Assembly: GCA_017614055.1 (NCBI GenBank) | Contig: JAGACP010000117.1 | Location: 1 to 7,990 of the forward strand | Reading direction: 5' to 3' | Length of the DNA: 7,990 nt | Origin: Erysipelotrichaceae bacterium | GTDB lineage: Bacteria > Bacillota_I > Bacilli_A > Erysipelotrichales > Erysipelotrichaceae | Shown: in pieces, positions 1-6,513 of the stretch | Layout of the letters: each line of letters begins with the position of its first letter | Numbering within the stretch: the first letter of the stretch is position 1 | Translations under genes and position numbers: made by a program | The notes under the pieces: model-generated | Told to the model about the DNA's origin: nothing | Databases searched by the model: none | The model's input: the letters and a program-made list of their open reading frames with translations, nothing else

Positions 1-573
1 ACGCTGATGTTTCCGATGAAATACCGCACACCGGACAATCTGAAACAGATAGCCGTGCTTGCGGATCTCTACGGCATCTCCTATGACAGGATGAGGAACT
101 ACGTGGCCAATGCCGTGAACAAATCAAACGGTCAGTTCAATCTGAATCAGCTCAGATATTCCTGCATGAACGCCAGAGGGGAATACAGGAAAACGGAACC
201 AGGAAAGTACGACGTGCCTTGTCAGGATTACCTGATGTCCCTGCAGGACGGAAAGGAAGTCACGGAATACGACAAGAAGATCCTCTACAACCTGGCTTTC
301 AAGTATCATCTGAGGAACGATGTGATAAACGTGCTGCTTGAGCATACGCTGAAAAACTGCGACAACAGGCTCATCGAAAACTACATCTATCCGATCGCAT
401 CGGACATGCACAGGAACGACGTGAAAGACTCCGGGCAGGCACTGGAAAGACTGCTTTCCGATCATCACGGTCAGAAGACGGATGATTCTCTTCCTGTCTA
501 TGACAGCAGCAGGAACAGGAAGCTTTCCGATGATGAGATAAACGATCTGCTGGCTTTAAGGAACAAACAGTGA
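1..573 (+). CDS. dnaB: Primosomal replication-initiation protein DnaB (DnaD/DnaB_2 family), 3' part
   Basis: The reading frame is open at the left edge, so the gene is cut and only about the last 190 residues are seen; the Bacillus protein is roughly 470 residues. In Bacillota this protein works with DnaD and DnaI to load the replicative helicase at origins and stalled forks. Counting from the first ATG at 7, residues 10-60 look like the first DnaD/DnaB winged-helical segment, and residues 85-150 like the second, with the stretch YHLRNDVINVLLEHTLKNC typical of that domain. The family motif YxxxIxxxW appears as Y126, I130 and M134, so the tryptophan is replaced. The C-terminal tail (151-188) is polar and probably flexible. 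The stop TGA overlaps the GTG start of dnaI, which supports the call because dnaB and dnaI are commonly adjacent. Family assignment is by pattern and context; the N-terminal half cannot be judged. Confidence 0.85.
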   Translation, partial: TLMFPMKYRTPDNLKQIAVLADLYGISYDRMRNYVANAVNKSNGQFNLNQLRYSCMNARGEYRKTEPGKYDVPCQDYLMSLQDGKEVTEYDKKILYNLAFKYHLRNDVINVLLEHTLKNCDNRLIENYIYPIASDMHRNDVKDSGQALERLLSDHHGQKTDDSLPVYDSSRNRKLSDDEINDLLALRNKQ

Positions 574-1433
574 CAGACATAAAAAACATAAAAGAGGATC
601 CTTATCTGGGTCCGTTCATAGCTGAACACAAGGTTTCAGATGAGTTCATAAAAGAAAATCTGAACATGTTTTCGCGTATCATGGATTCCCGAAACAGATG
701 CACAGGCTGCAGGGGTCTTGAACAATGCACGCAGAGCAGTCAGGGACAGAAACTTGCCTTAGACTATCTCGGGACCGTTGTCGAAGAGATAGAATACTGC
801 AGATACGCCAGGAAGAACATCGACAGAGACGAACATGCCGGCAACTACGTATACTGCGACATCCCTGCGGAGATGCTGGATGTGACGCTTGAAGAAGTGA
901 ACTATACCGAAGATCAGAGGGAACTGTATGCCAGGCTGCTCGGGATACTCCATGGAAAATCCGACAAAGGTCTCTACATCGTGGGAGCCCTCGGAACGGG
1001 AAAGACATATCTGTGCAGCGCTCTGGCCAATTCGCTGGTGAAGAAAGGCGAGAAAGTAGCGTTCGTCAAGGTATCGGACTTCTTCAATGACATGAAGGCC
1101 AACATCGTAAACAATTCCCAGACCGTCGACAGGACGATAAACAGGCTCAAGAAAGCCGATTATCTCTTCCTTGACGACATAGGGGCAGAGACGGTATCAC
1201 AGTTTGTCAGGGACGACATACTGTTTAGGATACTTGATCATAGGATGGCCCATCATCTGACGACCATCTTCACATCGAATCTGGACAAAGAAGCACTTTA
1301 CAAGCATTACCAGTATGACCGCTACGAGAAATCCAATATCATGAAGGCGGAAAGACTGATGGAAAGGATAGATATCCTGGCCGAGGACTATGTCCTGACA
1401 GGCAAGAACATGAGGAGGTTGCAGGATGCTTAG
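570..1433 (+). CDS. dnaI: Primosomal protein DnaI, AAA+ helicase loader
   Basis: This 287-residue AAA+ ATPase loads the replicative helicase together with DnaB and DnaD; the Bacillus homologue is 311 residues. The GTG start lies in the overlap GTGA with the dnaB stop and is preceded by AAGGA at 558-562; the next in-frame ATG would remove the N-terminal helicase-binding region. The N-terminal domain (1-100) carries cysteines C44, C47, C53 and C77, which resemble its zinc site. The ATPase domain shows Walker A GALGTGKT (139-146), Walker B LFLDDIGAE (199-207), sensor-1-like TSN (235-237) and the C-terminal pattern AERLMERI (260-267), with an arginine in the arginine-finger region. It differs from DnaC/IstB relatives by this cysteine-rich N-domain, the GAE after Walker B and its dnaB neighbour. 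It ends 8 bp inside pfkA, so the two are probably translated in a coupled way. Confidence 0.93.
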   Translation: MTDIKNIKEDPYLGPFIAEHKVSDEFIKENLNMFSRIMDSRNRCTGCRGLEQCTQSSQGQKLALDYLGTVVEEIEYCRYARKNIDRDEHAGNYVYCDIPAEMLDVTLEEVNYTEDQRELYARLLGILHGKSDKGLYIVGALGTGKTYLCSALANSLVKKGEKVAFVKVSDFFNDMKANIVNNSQTVDRTINRLKKADYLFLDDIGAETVSQFVRDDILFRILDHRMAHHLTTIFTSNLDKEALYKHYQYDRYEKSNIMKAERLMERIDILAEDYVLTGKNMRRLQDA

Positions 1434-2385
1434 AAAAATTGGTGTATTGACTTCCGGCGGTGATTCACCGGGCATGAATGCGGCGATAAGGGCAGTCACT
1501 AGGACTGCGCTGGCCAACGGCATCGAAGTGGTCGGAATACGCGACGGATACAAGGGGCTGGTCGAAGGGCTTTATGAGCCGTTTACCAGAAGATCCGTTG
1601 CCGAGACCATCTCCATGGGCGGAACCATACTGGGAAGTGCGAGACTTCCTGAATTCAAGGAAGAGGAAGTTCTGATGAAAGGCGTCAACAAACTCAAGGA
1701 GAACGGCATCGATGCGGTCGTCGTCATCGGCGGCGACGGTACGTACCGCGGAGCGAACGCTCTGACACAGCATGGCATCAACTGCATAGCTCTTCCCGGC
1801 ACGATAGACAACGATATCGAGGGAACGGATTTCACGATTGGTTTCGATACCGCTCTGAACACCATAGTAGAGTGTGTCGACAAGCTCAGAGATACATCCA
1901 ACTCCCATCACCGCTGTTCGGTGGTGGAAGTCATGGGCAACAGATGCGGTGACCTGGCCATCTATTCAGGCATATCGTGCGGCGCTGAAGTACTCATCAC
2001 TCCTGAGACGGGATACGACGAGGAAGCTGTACTTGAAAAGTTGAAATATCTGGAGAACCAGGGCACGAGCCATGCGATCGTCATCGTTTCCGAAAAAGTA
2101 TGCGACGTCCAGGCACTGGCGGAGAAAGTATCCAAGGCAACGGGCTTCGCGGGAAGAGCGACGATACTGGGACACATCCAGAGAGGAGGCTCTCCTACGC
2201 CTAACGACCGTGTGCTCGCGTCGAGGATGGGGGCAAAGGCCGTCGAGCTTCTGATCGAAGGAAAGGGCGGAGAGTGCGTCTGCATCAGGAACAACGAGAT
2301 AACCTCGATGTCCATCGACGAATGCATCTCTCTGACGAGAAGCTCAAGGAAAGAATTCTACAGACTGTTCGACAGACTGGTATAA
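1426..2385 (+). CDS. pfkA: ATP-dependent 6-phosphofructokinase
   Basis: This enzyme phosphorylates fructose 6-phosphate to fructose 1,6-bisphosphate in the cytosol, the committed step of glycolysis. Its 319 residues are the usual length for a bacterial homotetrameric PfkA, and it aligns with the E. coli enzyme without gaps over residues 128-260. Visible motifs are the ATP loop SGGDSPGMNAAIR (10-22), GTILGSAR (66-73), GGDGT (102-106), PGTIDND (124-130) with catalytic D128, the substrate arginine R163, EVMG (168-171) and GHIQRGGSP (249-257) with H250 and R253. G105 and G125 mark an ATP rather than pyrophosphate enzyme. The start is set by GAGGAGGT at 1412-1419. It overlaps dnaI by 8 bp and has no promoter gap, so it is probably transcribed from upstream. 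The effector-site positions that are basic in E. coli (K211 and K213) are Q212 and T214 here, so allosteric control may differ. Confidence 0.97.
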   Translation: MLRKIGVLTSGGDSPGMNAAIRAVTRTALANGIEVVGIRDGYKGLVEGLYEPFTRRSVAETISMGGTILGSARLPEFKEEEVLMKGVNKLKENGIDAVVVIGGDGTYRGANALTQHGINCIALPGTIDNDIEGTDFTIGFDTALNTIVECVDKLRDTSNSHHRCSVVEVMGNRCGDLAIYSGISCGAEVLITPETGYDEEAVLEKLKYLENQGTSHAIVIVSEKVCDVQALAEKVSKATGFAGRATILGHIQRGGSPTPNDRVLASRMGAKAVELLIEGKGGECVCIRNNEITSMSIDECISLTRSSRKEFYRLFDRLV

Positions 2386-2417
2386 AACAAAAAGCATGGA
2401 CCTTCGGGTCCATGCTT
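2384..2417 (-). terminator. Intrinsic terminator for rnjA, possibly also acting on pfkA
   Basis: An 11-bp perfect stem pairs 2392-2402 with 2407-2417 around a 4-nt loop. In the minus direction the hairpin begins right after the rnjA stop and is followed by a T-rich run broken by one G (2393 down to 2384), a textbook terminator. In the plus direction the loop reads cTTCGg, the extra-stable tetraloop, but the bases after the stem are not T-rich, so termination of pfkA mRNA would be weaker. The T tract overlaps the pfkA stop codon. Confidence 0.85.
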
Positions 2418-2418
2418 G

Positions 2419-4167
2419 CTATCTTATCGCATCAACATGATTGAGGATGACCGGGATCACTATGGGGTTCCGGTTCGTTTTTTCATACAGGAACGGCTCG
2501 AGCGTATTTCTTATGCAGCTCTTGAGATCGCCGAATGTGACTTTCTGTTTCATCGCGTTCCTCAAGGCATCATAGGTCAGCGCTTCTGCTTCCTTGATCA
2601 TCGTCTGAGATTCCTTGATGTATACGAATCCTCTTGAAACGATTCCCGGCTTGCACAGTATCTTGTTCTCGCGCGAATCGATGCATACGACTACCGCCAC
2701 AAGGCCGTTGTCCGCAAGGATCTTCCTGTCCTTGATGACGGATGTCGAAAGACCGGAGATGTCGTTGCCGTCGACGTATATCGCATCGGTCTGTATCCTC
2801 GTATTGGAACGATATACCTCTCCCTGATGCAGTACCAGAGCGTCTCCGTTGGCGCAGATGAAGCAGTTGTCCCTCGGGATGCCCGTCTCTACCGCCGATT
2901 CGGCATGGAGCTTCAGCATCTTGTACTCGCCGTGCATAGGCATGAAATACTTTGGCTTTATCAGCTGCAGCATCAGCTTCTGTTCCTCCTTAGAGGCGTG
3001 GCCCGTGGTATGCAGGGAGGAAAGGGCGGAGTTCTCAAGGACTCTGGCGCCGTTTCTCATGAGCTGGTTGACGATTCCGCCGATGTTCAGGGCATTGCCC
3101 GGAATGGCGCTTGAAGAGAACACCACGGTATCTCCGGGTATTATCCTTACATACTTGTGCGTGCCGTTGGCTATCCTGCTCAGTGCCGCCAGCGCTTCGC
3201 CCTGCGAACCCGTGCATACGATGCAGAGTTTCTCTGGAGGGAACTGGTTGACAAGTTCCGGAGATATGAAAGTGTCTTCAGGCACGTCGATGGTCTTCAT
3301 CTGCAGACCTATCTCCACGACATTCTCCATGGATCTGCCGAATACGCAGACTTTCCTGTCGCAGTTCTTGGCAGCCTTGATGATCTGGGCAAGTCTGTTG
3401 ACGTTGGATGCGAAAGTGGAGATGAGTATCCTTCCCGTTGTCTTGCGCATGATGTCGTTTATCGCTGAAGCGACCTGTTTCTCGGATATCGAGAAGCCGT
3501 CGACTTCGGCGTTGGTGGAATCCGAAAGAAGCAGCGTCACTCCCGCCGCGCCTATGTAGGCCATCTTCTGATAGTCGGAGTTCTGTCCCACAGGCGTGAG
3601 GTCGAACTTGAAGTCTCCCGTCTCCACGACGCGTCCGTTGGGGGTGTTTATGAGGACTCCCAGGGAATCCGGGATGGAGTGCACGGTATTGAAGAAACCG
3701 ATCCTGAAGTGTTCGGTCTGGATTGCGGAATCTTCGTTTATCTCGATGATCTGGGTGTTGGCCAGCTTCTTTCTTTCCTGCAGCTTCTTTTCGATCAGAG
3801 CCTTGGCGAATCTCGGCGCATAGATCTTCTCGACCGGACATGCCAGCAGAAGGAAAGGTATGCCGCCGATGTGGTCTTCGTGACCGTGGGTTATGATCAG
3901 CGCCTTGATCTTGTCTTTGTTCTTTATCAAATGTGTATAGTCAGGTATTACATAGTCCACGCCCAGCAGTTCGTCGTCGGGGAACTTGATGCCCGCATCG
4001 ATGATGATGATCTCGTCATCATGTTCGAAGCAGTACATGTTCTTTCCGACTTCTCCCAGACCTCCCAGAGCATAGACCAGGGTATCCGTCTTCGCGTCAT
4101 AGTTGGCTCCGCTGTATCCGTGGGATGCGGAGTTATCCTGACGGCCGTAGTAGAAAATATTCTTCAT
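2419..4167 (-). CDS. rnjA: Ribonuclease J (metallo-beta-lactamase/beta-CASP RNase)
   Basis: RNase J is a 5'-to-3' exonuclease and endonuclease that acts in mRNA decay and rRNA maturation in Bacillota. The protein is 582 residues; B. subtilis RNase J1 is about 555, and most of the excess is a polar N-terminal extension of roughly 17 residues. The metallo-beta-lactamase domain shows HGHEDH (94-99), H163 and D185 (in TGDFKFD) as metal ligands. The beta-CASP insert follows, with SDSTNA (215-220), TGSQGE (319-324) and SSSAIPGN (351-358). GHAS (389-392) and MHGEY (411-415) mark the return to the lactamase fold. The C-terminal domain ends with LEPFLYEKTNRNP, as RNase J1 does. The ATG at 4167 follows AGGAGGT (4171-4177) with only 3 nt between, which is short, but no better start is available. 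It lies downstream of def on the same strand and converges on pfkA. Whether it is J1 or J2 cannot be settled without knowing if a paralogue exists. Confidence 0.95.
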   Translation of the reverse strand: MKNIFYYGRQDNSASHGYSGANYDAKTDTLVYALGGLGEVGKNMYCFEHDDEIIIIDAGIKFPDDELLGVDYVIPDYTHLIKNKDKIKALIITHGHEDHIGGIPFLLLACPVEKIYAPRFAKALIEKKLQERKKLANTQIIEINEDSAIQTEHFRIGFFNTVHSIPDSLGVLINTPNGRVVETGDFKFDLTPVGQNSDYQKMAYIGAAGVTLLLSDSTNAEVDGFSISEKQVASAINDIMRKTTGRILISTFASNVNRLAQIIKAAKNCDRKVCVFGRSMENVVEIGLQMKTIDVPEDTFISPELVNQFPPEKLCIVCTGSQGEALAALSRIANGTHKYVRIIPGDTVVFSSSAIPGNALNIGGIVNQLMRNGARVLENSALSSLHTTGHASKEEQKLMLQLIKPKYFMPMHGEYKMLKLHAESAVETGIPRDNCFICANGDALVLHQGEVYRSNTRIQTDAIYVDGNDISGLSTSVIKDRKILADNGLVAVVVCIDSRENKILCKPGIVSRGFVYIKESQTMIKEAEALTYDALRNAMKQKVTFGDLKSCIRNTLEPFLYEKTNRNPIVIPVILNHVDAIR

Positions 4168-4186
4168 CCTACCTCCTGTATGTTAG

Positions 4187-4192
4187 ATTATA
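4187..4192 (-). promoter_or_regulatory. Candidate -10 box for rnjA
   Basis: The minus strand reads TATAAT, the consensus -10, between def and rnjA. No recognisable -35 lies 16-18 bp upstream, and there is no TGn extension. Transcription from here would give a leader of about a dozen bases starting just before the ribosome binding site at 4171-4177. Because the gap is very AT-rich the match could be chance, and rnjA may simply be read through from def. Confidence 0.35.
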
Positions 4193-4236
4193 TGTTTCTT
4201 TATGTTTACAGATTTATTCTATATTAAAGAATATGT

Positions 4237-4785
4237 TTATTCAATTACGATCGCCTGAGGATCGCGGTATGTCGTGATGCGGTCATAGAAAAGGATGCCC
4301 TTGAAATGATCGAGTTCGTGCTGGAGCACTATCGCAAGATATCCTTCCGCCTTGATCACTATGTCTTTCTCCTGCAGGATGTCGTAGGCCTTGACCTTGA
4401 CCCTGGCGCTGCGGTAGACGAAACCCTCGTGTTCGCCGACTACCGAAAGACATCCTTCACCCGCATCCATGTATGCTTTCTCGACTGATTCGGAGACTAT
4501 CCTCGGATTGACGAGCGCATACTCGCAGACCTTGTTTCCTTCTTCATCCTTGATGATTATGGCGGTCATCTTTAGCGGTATGCCTATCTGGATGGCGCTG
4601 ATGCCTACAGCGGGCCTGAGGTCTTCTTTTTCGGCTATCTCTTCGATCGTCGATCTGTCGACATAGTTCAGCATCTCAAGCAAAACAGCCCGGTTTTCAT
4701 CGGACACAGGCATCTCAACATCGGCAGATCTCTGCCTTATCAATGGATCATCGTCCTTGATTATTGTTTCGTTGTTGATAAGCAT
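4237..4785 (-). CDS. def: Peptide deformylase
   Basis: This cytosolic metalloenzyme removes the formyl group from the N-terminal methionine of new proteins. Its 182 residues match the longer type-2 deformylases of Bacillota. All three family motifs are present: motif 1 as VGISAIQIG (60-68) with the oxyanion-hole glutamine Q66; motif 2 EGCLS (110-114) with metal ligand C112; and motif 3 HELDH (156-160) with metal ligands H156 and H160 and catalytic E157. Motif 1 departs from the usual GVGLAAPQ by having alanine, serine and isoleucine at three positions. The start ATG at 4785 has no Shine-Dalgarno sequence upstream; the preceding bases are AT-rich and carry overlapping -10-like boxes, so the mRNA may be leaderless or nearly so. 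It is divergent from ftsW across 32 bp and lies 69 bp upstream of rnjA. Confidence 0.94.
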   Translation of the reverse strand: MLINNETIIKDDDPLIRQRSADVEMPVSDENRAVLLEMLNYVDRSTIEEIAEKEDLRPAVGISAIQIGIPLKMTAIIIKDEEGNKVCEYALVNPRIVSESVEKAYMDAGEGCLSVVGEHEGFVYRSARVKVKAYDILQEKDIVIKAEGYLAIVLQHELDHFKGILFYDRITTYRDPQAIVIE

Positions 4786-4811
4786 AACAACATAATAATA
4801 TATGATAAAAT
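4775..4811 (+). promoter_or_regulatory. Putative ftsW promoter
   Basis: Two readings are possible. One is an extended -10, TGATAAAAT (4803-4811), which would begin transcription almost exactly on the ftsW ATG at 4818. The other uses TTGATA (4775-4780, inside def) as -35 with TATATG (4799-4804) as -10 at 18-bp spacing. The two overlap the def promoter elements, so the divergent genes probably compete for polymerase. Confidence 0.4.
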
Positions 4812-4824
4812 GATTTTATGCAAA
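4795..4824 (-). promoter_or_regulatory. Putative def promoter
   Basis: On the minus strand TTTGCA (4824-4819) stands 16 bp from TATATT (4802-4797); an overlapping TATTAT (4800-4795) is another -10 choice. Either would start transcription within a few bases of the def ATG, in keeping with the missing Shine-Dalgarno sequence. The -35 match is only moderate and it overlaps the first codons of ftsW. Confidence 0.45.
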
Positions 4825-5972
4825 GAAAAGGCGGTCTTACTGTCGGCGACAAATGCACGACCATCGCGGCCGTGGTCCTTGTCATATTCGGTTCCCTGAT
4901 GGTCTCATCGGCCGAAATGGGCAACGCCGCAGGCAATACGGCTTATCTGACATCGGTGATAGTAAGACAGGTGGCGTATGCGCTCATAGGCCTGCTGGCC
5001 TATTTCATCTTCGTCAACATGAAGATCTACCGTCTGCGCATATTTTTTTATTACCCTTTCTATATCCTGATACTGGCTTTACTGCTGGCATGCAGGGCCT
5101 TCGGACAGATAAACGGAGCATATGCCTGGATAAGTCTTCCGGGAGGCGTGACGATACAGCCTTCAGAATTCGCCAAGGCCTACATGATAGTCCTGGCGGG
5201 GAAGATGCTGGGAGTCAACAGGCATGAAGACAATCTCAAGTATTTCAAGTGGTACATGGGCATGACCCTTCTGTACTTTCTGATCATATTCCGCTATCAG
5301 AGCGACTTCGGTTCGGCGATAGTCCTGTTCATAATCTGCTACTGCATGATGCTGATACCGCAGTACAGGGAGCTCAGAAAATGGCAGGCTGTAATGTTTT
5401 TACTGATGTTTGGTGTCATCATCCTGGCTTTTATCGTGATGTCTCCCCCGTTTACGGAACTCCTCAAGGCGCATTCAGACAACTACATGGTCGGACGTTT
5501 CCTGGCTGCAGCCGATCCGTTCCTTTATCAGTATGACAACGGCTATCATCTGATCATGTCGATGGTCAGCTTCGCCAATGGGGGGTGGCTGGGTCTTGGA
5601 TATGGCAATTCCATCCACAAATACATGAATTTCCCGAACCCTTCCAACGACTTCATCCTGCCGGTTATAGTGGAGGAACTTGGCATCGTCGGTTTCATAG
5701 TCCTTGTCGTGGCGTACGGATGCATGCTGTATCCGGTTTACAGGTATTCGAGAAAGACGACAAGAACGGCTTCGAAAGTAGTCCTGATGGGCGTATTCAC
5801 ATATTTCATCTGCCATTTCATCCTGAATGTCGGAGGAGTGTCGGGAATAATCCCTCTGACGGGCGTACCTCTTCTGCTTATCAGTTCGGGCGGTTCATCG
5901 ATGGTGGCATCGCTCATGGCACTGGGAGCGGGGCAGGCGGAGATGATGAGGAATGCGGAGGCCGGCAAATGA
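4818..5972 (+). CDS. ftsW: FtsW/RodA/SpoVE-family (SEDS) peptidoglycan glycosyltransferase, probably FtsW
   Basis: SEDS proteins polymerise lipid II into glycan strands with a partner class B penicillin-binding protein; FtsW does so at the division septum. The 384-residue protein has about ten hydrophobic segments (near 13-33, 45-67, 74-92, 116-131, 146-160, 164-183, 189-209, 279-307, 320-340 and 346-372). A large loop at 210-277 should be outside the cell. Family motifs are AYAWI with IQPSEFAK (101-105, 113-120), QSDFGSA (161-167), the ADPF stretch after R227 (232-235), PSNDFILPVIVEELG (275-289) with the conserved D278, and SSGGSS (356-361). FtsW rather than RodA is favoured by the GGSS end motif and by rsmD and coaD downstream, as in the Bacillus ylb region; sequence alone does not settle it. 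There is no ribosome binding site before the ATG. The stop overlaps the rsmD start by 4 bp. Confidence 0.88.
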   Translation: MQRKGGLTVGDKCTTIAAVVLVIFGSLMVSSAEMGNAAGNTAYLTSVIVRQVAYALIGLLAYFIFVNMKIYRLRIFFYYPFYILILALLLACRAFGQINGAYAWISLPGGVTIQPSEFAKAYMIVLAGKMLGVNRHEDNLKYFKWYMGMTLLYFLIIFRYQSDFGSAIVLFIICYCMMLIPQYRELRKWQAVMFLLMFGVIILAFIVMSPPFTELLKAHSDNYMVGRFLAAADPFLYQYDNGYHLIMSMVSFANGGWLGLGYGNSIHKYMNFPNPSNDFILPVIVEELGIVGFIVLVVAYGCMLYPVYRYSRKTTRTASKVVLMGVFTYFICHFILNVGGVSGIIPLTGVPLLLISSGGSSMVASLMALGAGQAEMMRNAEAGK

Positions 5973-6511
5973 GGATCATCGCAGGAAAATACAAAAGGAC
6001 TCCTCTGAAGACTCTTGAAGGGGAAGACATAACAAGACCTACCAGAGACATGGTCAAGGAGGCTCTGTTCTCCACGATCGACATGCACGGCGAAACGGTT
6101 TTCCTGGATCTTTTTGCCGGATCGGGTTCGATAGGCCTGGAAGCCGTCTCGCGCGGTGCGGGCGTCGTCGTCTTCAACGACAACAACACCTCGGCAGTGA
6201 AGGTCATCAGACAGAATCTCGACAAGGTCCATGAGGAACGCGAAGTGTACAGCCTGGATTACCAGGAATGTCTGAAGAGACTTGAAGGAAGGAAGTTCAC
6301 CCACATATATCTCGATCCTCCGTACAGTTTCCCCGACTATGGAGAGATCTTCTATCACATAGGCAGATACGATGTGCTGGATAAAAAAGGTATAATCATA
6401 TGTGAAGTGAGAAAAGATACGGACCTTGAAGAGCATTATCTCGATTTTGAGTGCTTCAAGGAGAAAAGATACGGCATAAACAAGCTGCTGTATTATCGAA
6501 AGGAAGTTTGA
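5969..6511 (+). CDS. rsmD: 16S rRNA (guanine(966)-N(2))-methyltransferase RsmD
   Basis: RsmD methylates N2 of G966 in 16S rRNA within assembling 30S subunits, using S-adenosylmethionine. The 180-residue protein opens with the family's MRIIAGKYKR and the RPTRDMVKEALF signature (23-34). Next come SAM-binding motif I, FLDLFAGSGSIGLEA (45-59), an acidic residue at the end of beta-2 (D71 region), and catalytic DPPY (116-119). The start at 5969 lies in an ATGA overlap with the ftsW stop and has GGAGG at 5957-5961, 7 nt upstream. The frame stays open back to an ATG at 5585 inside ftsW, but that start would add 128 unrelated residues and is rejected. It is followed 2 nt later by coaD, its usual neighbour in Bacillota (ylbH-ylbI in Bacillus). 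Confidence 0.95.
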   Translation: MRIIAGKYKRTPLKTLEGEDITRPTRDMVKEALFSTIDMHGETVFLDLFAGSGSIGLEAVSRGAGVVVFNDNNTSAVKVIRQNLDKVHEEREVYSLDYQECLKRLEGRKFTHIYLDPPYSFPDYGEIFYHIGRYDVLDKKGIIICEVRKDTDLEEHYLDFECFKEKRYGINKLLYYRKEV

Positions 6512-6513
6512 AC

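Noticed and set aside
2849..3559. 236-residue plus-strand open frame opposite rnjA
   Set aside because: It is an antisense shadow of the conserved beta-CASP and lactamase coding sequence, with low-complexity serine-rich translation and no family motif.
3278..3841. 187-residue minus-strand frame within rnjA, rich in arginine and histidine
   Set aside because: It is a frame-shifted reading of rnjA on the same strand; the composition is typical of an off-frame translation.
4221..4234. Short inverted repeat ATATT-N4-AATAT between def and rnjA as a possible def terminator
   Set aside because: The stem is only 5 A-T pairs with no convincing T tract; it is expected by chance in such AT-rich sequence.
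5585..5968. In-frame N-terminal extension of rsmD giving a 308-residue protein
   Set aside because: It lies entirely inside ftsW in another frame, has no family similarity, and the ATG at 5969 has a ribosome binding site and the conserved RsmD N-terminus.
6451..6513. Earlier start for coaD at 6451
   Set aside because: It would add 21 residues inside rsmD before the conserved MVKAIYPGTFDP start; AAAGGAAG places initiation at 6514.
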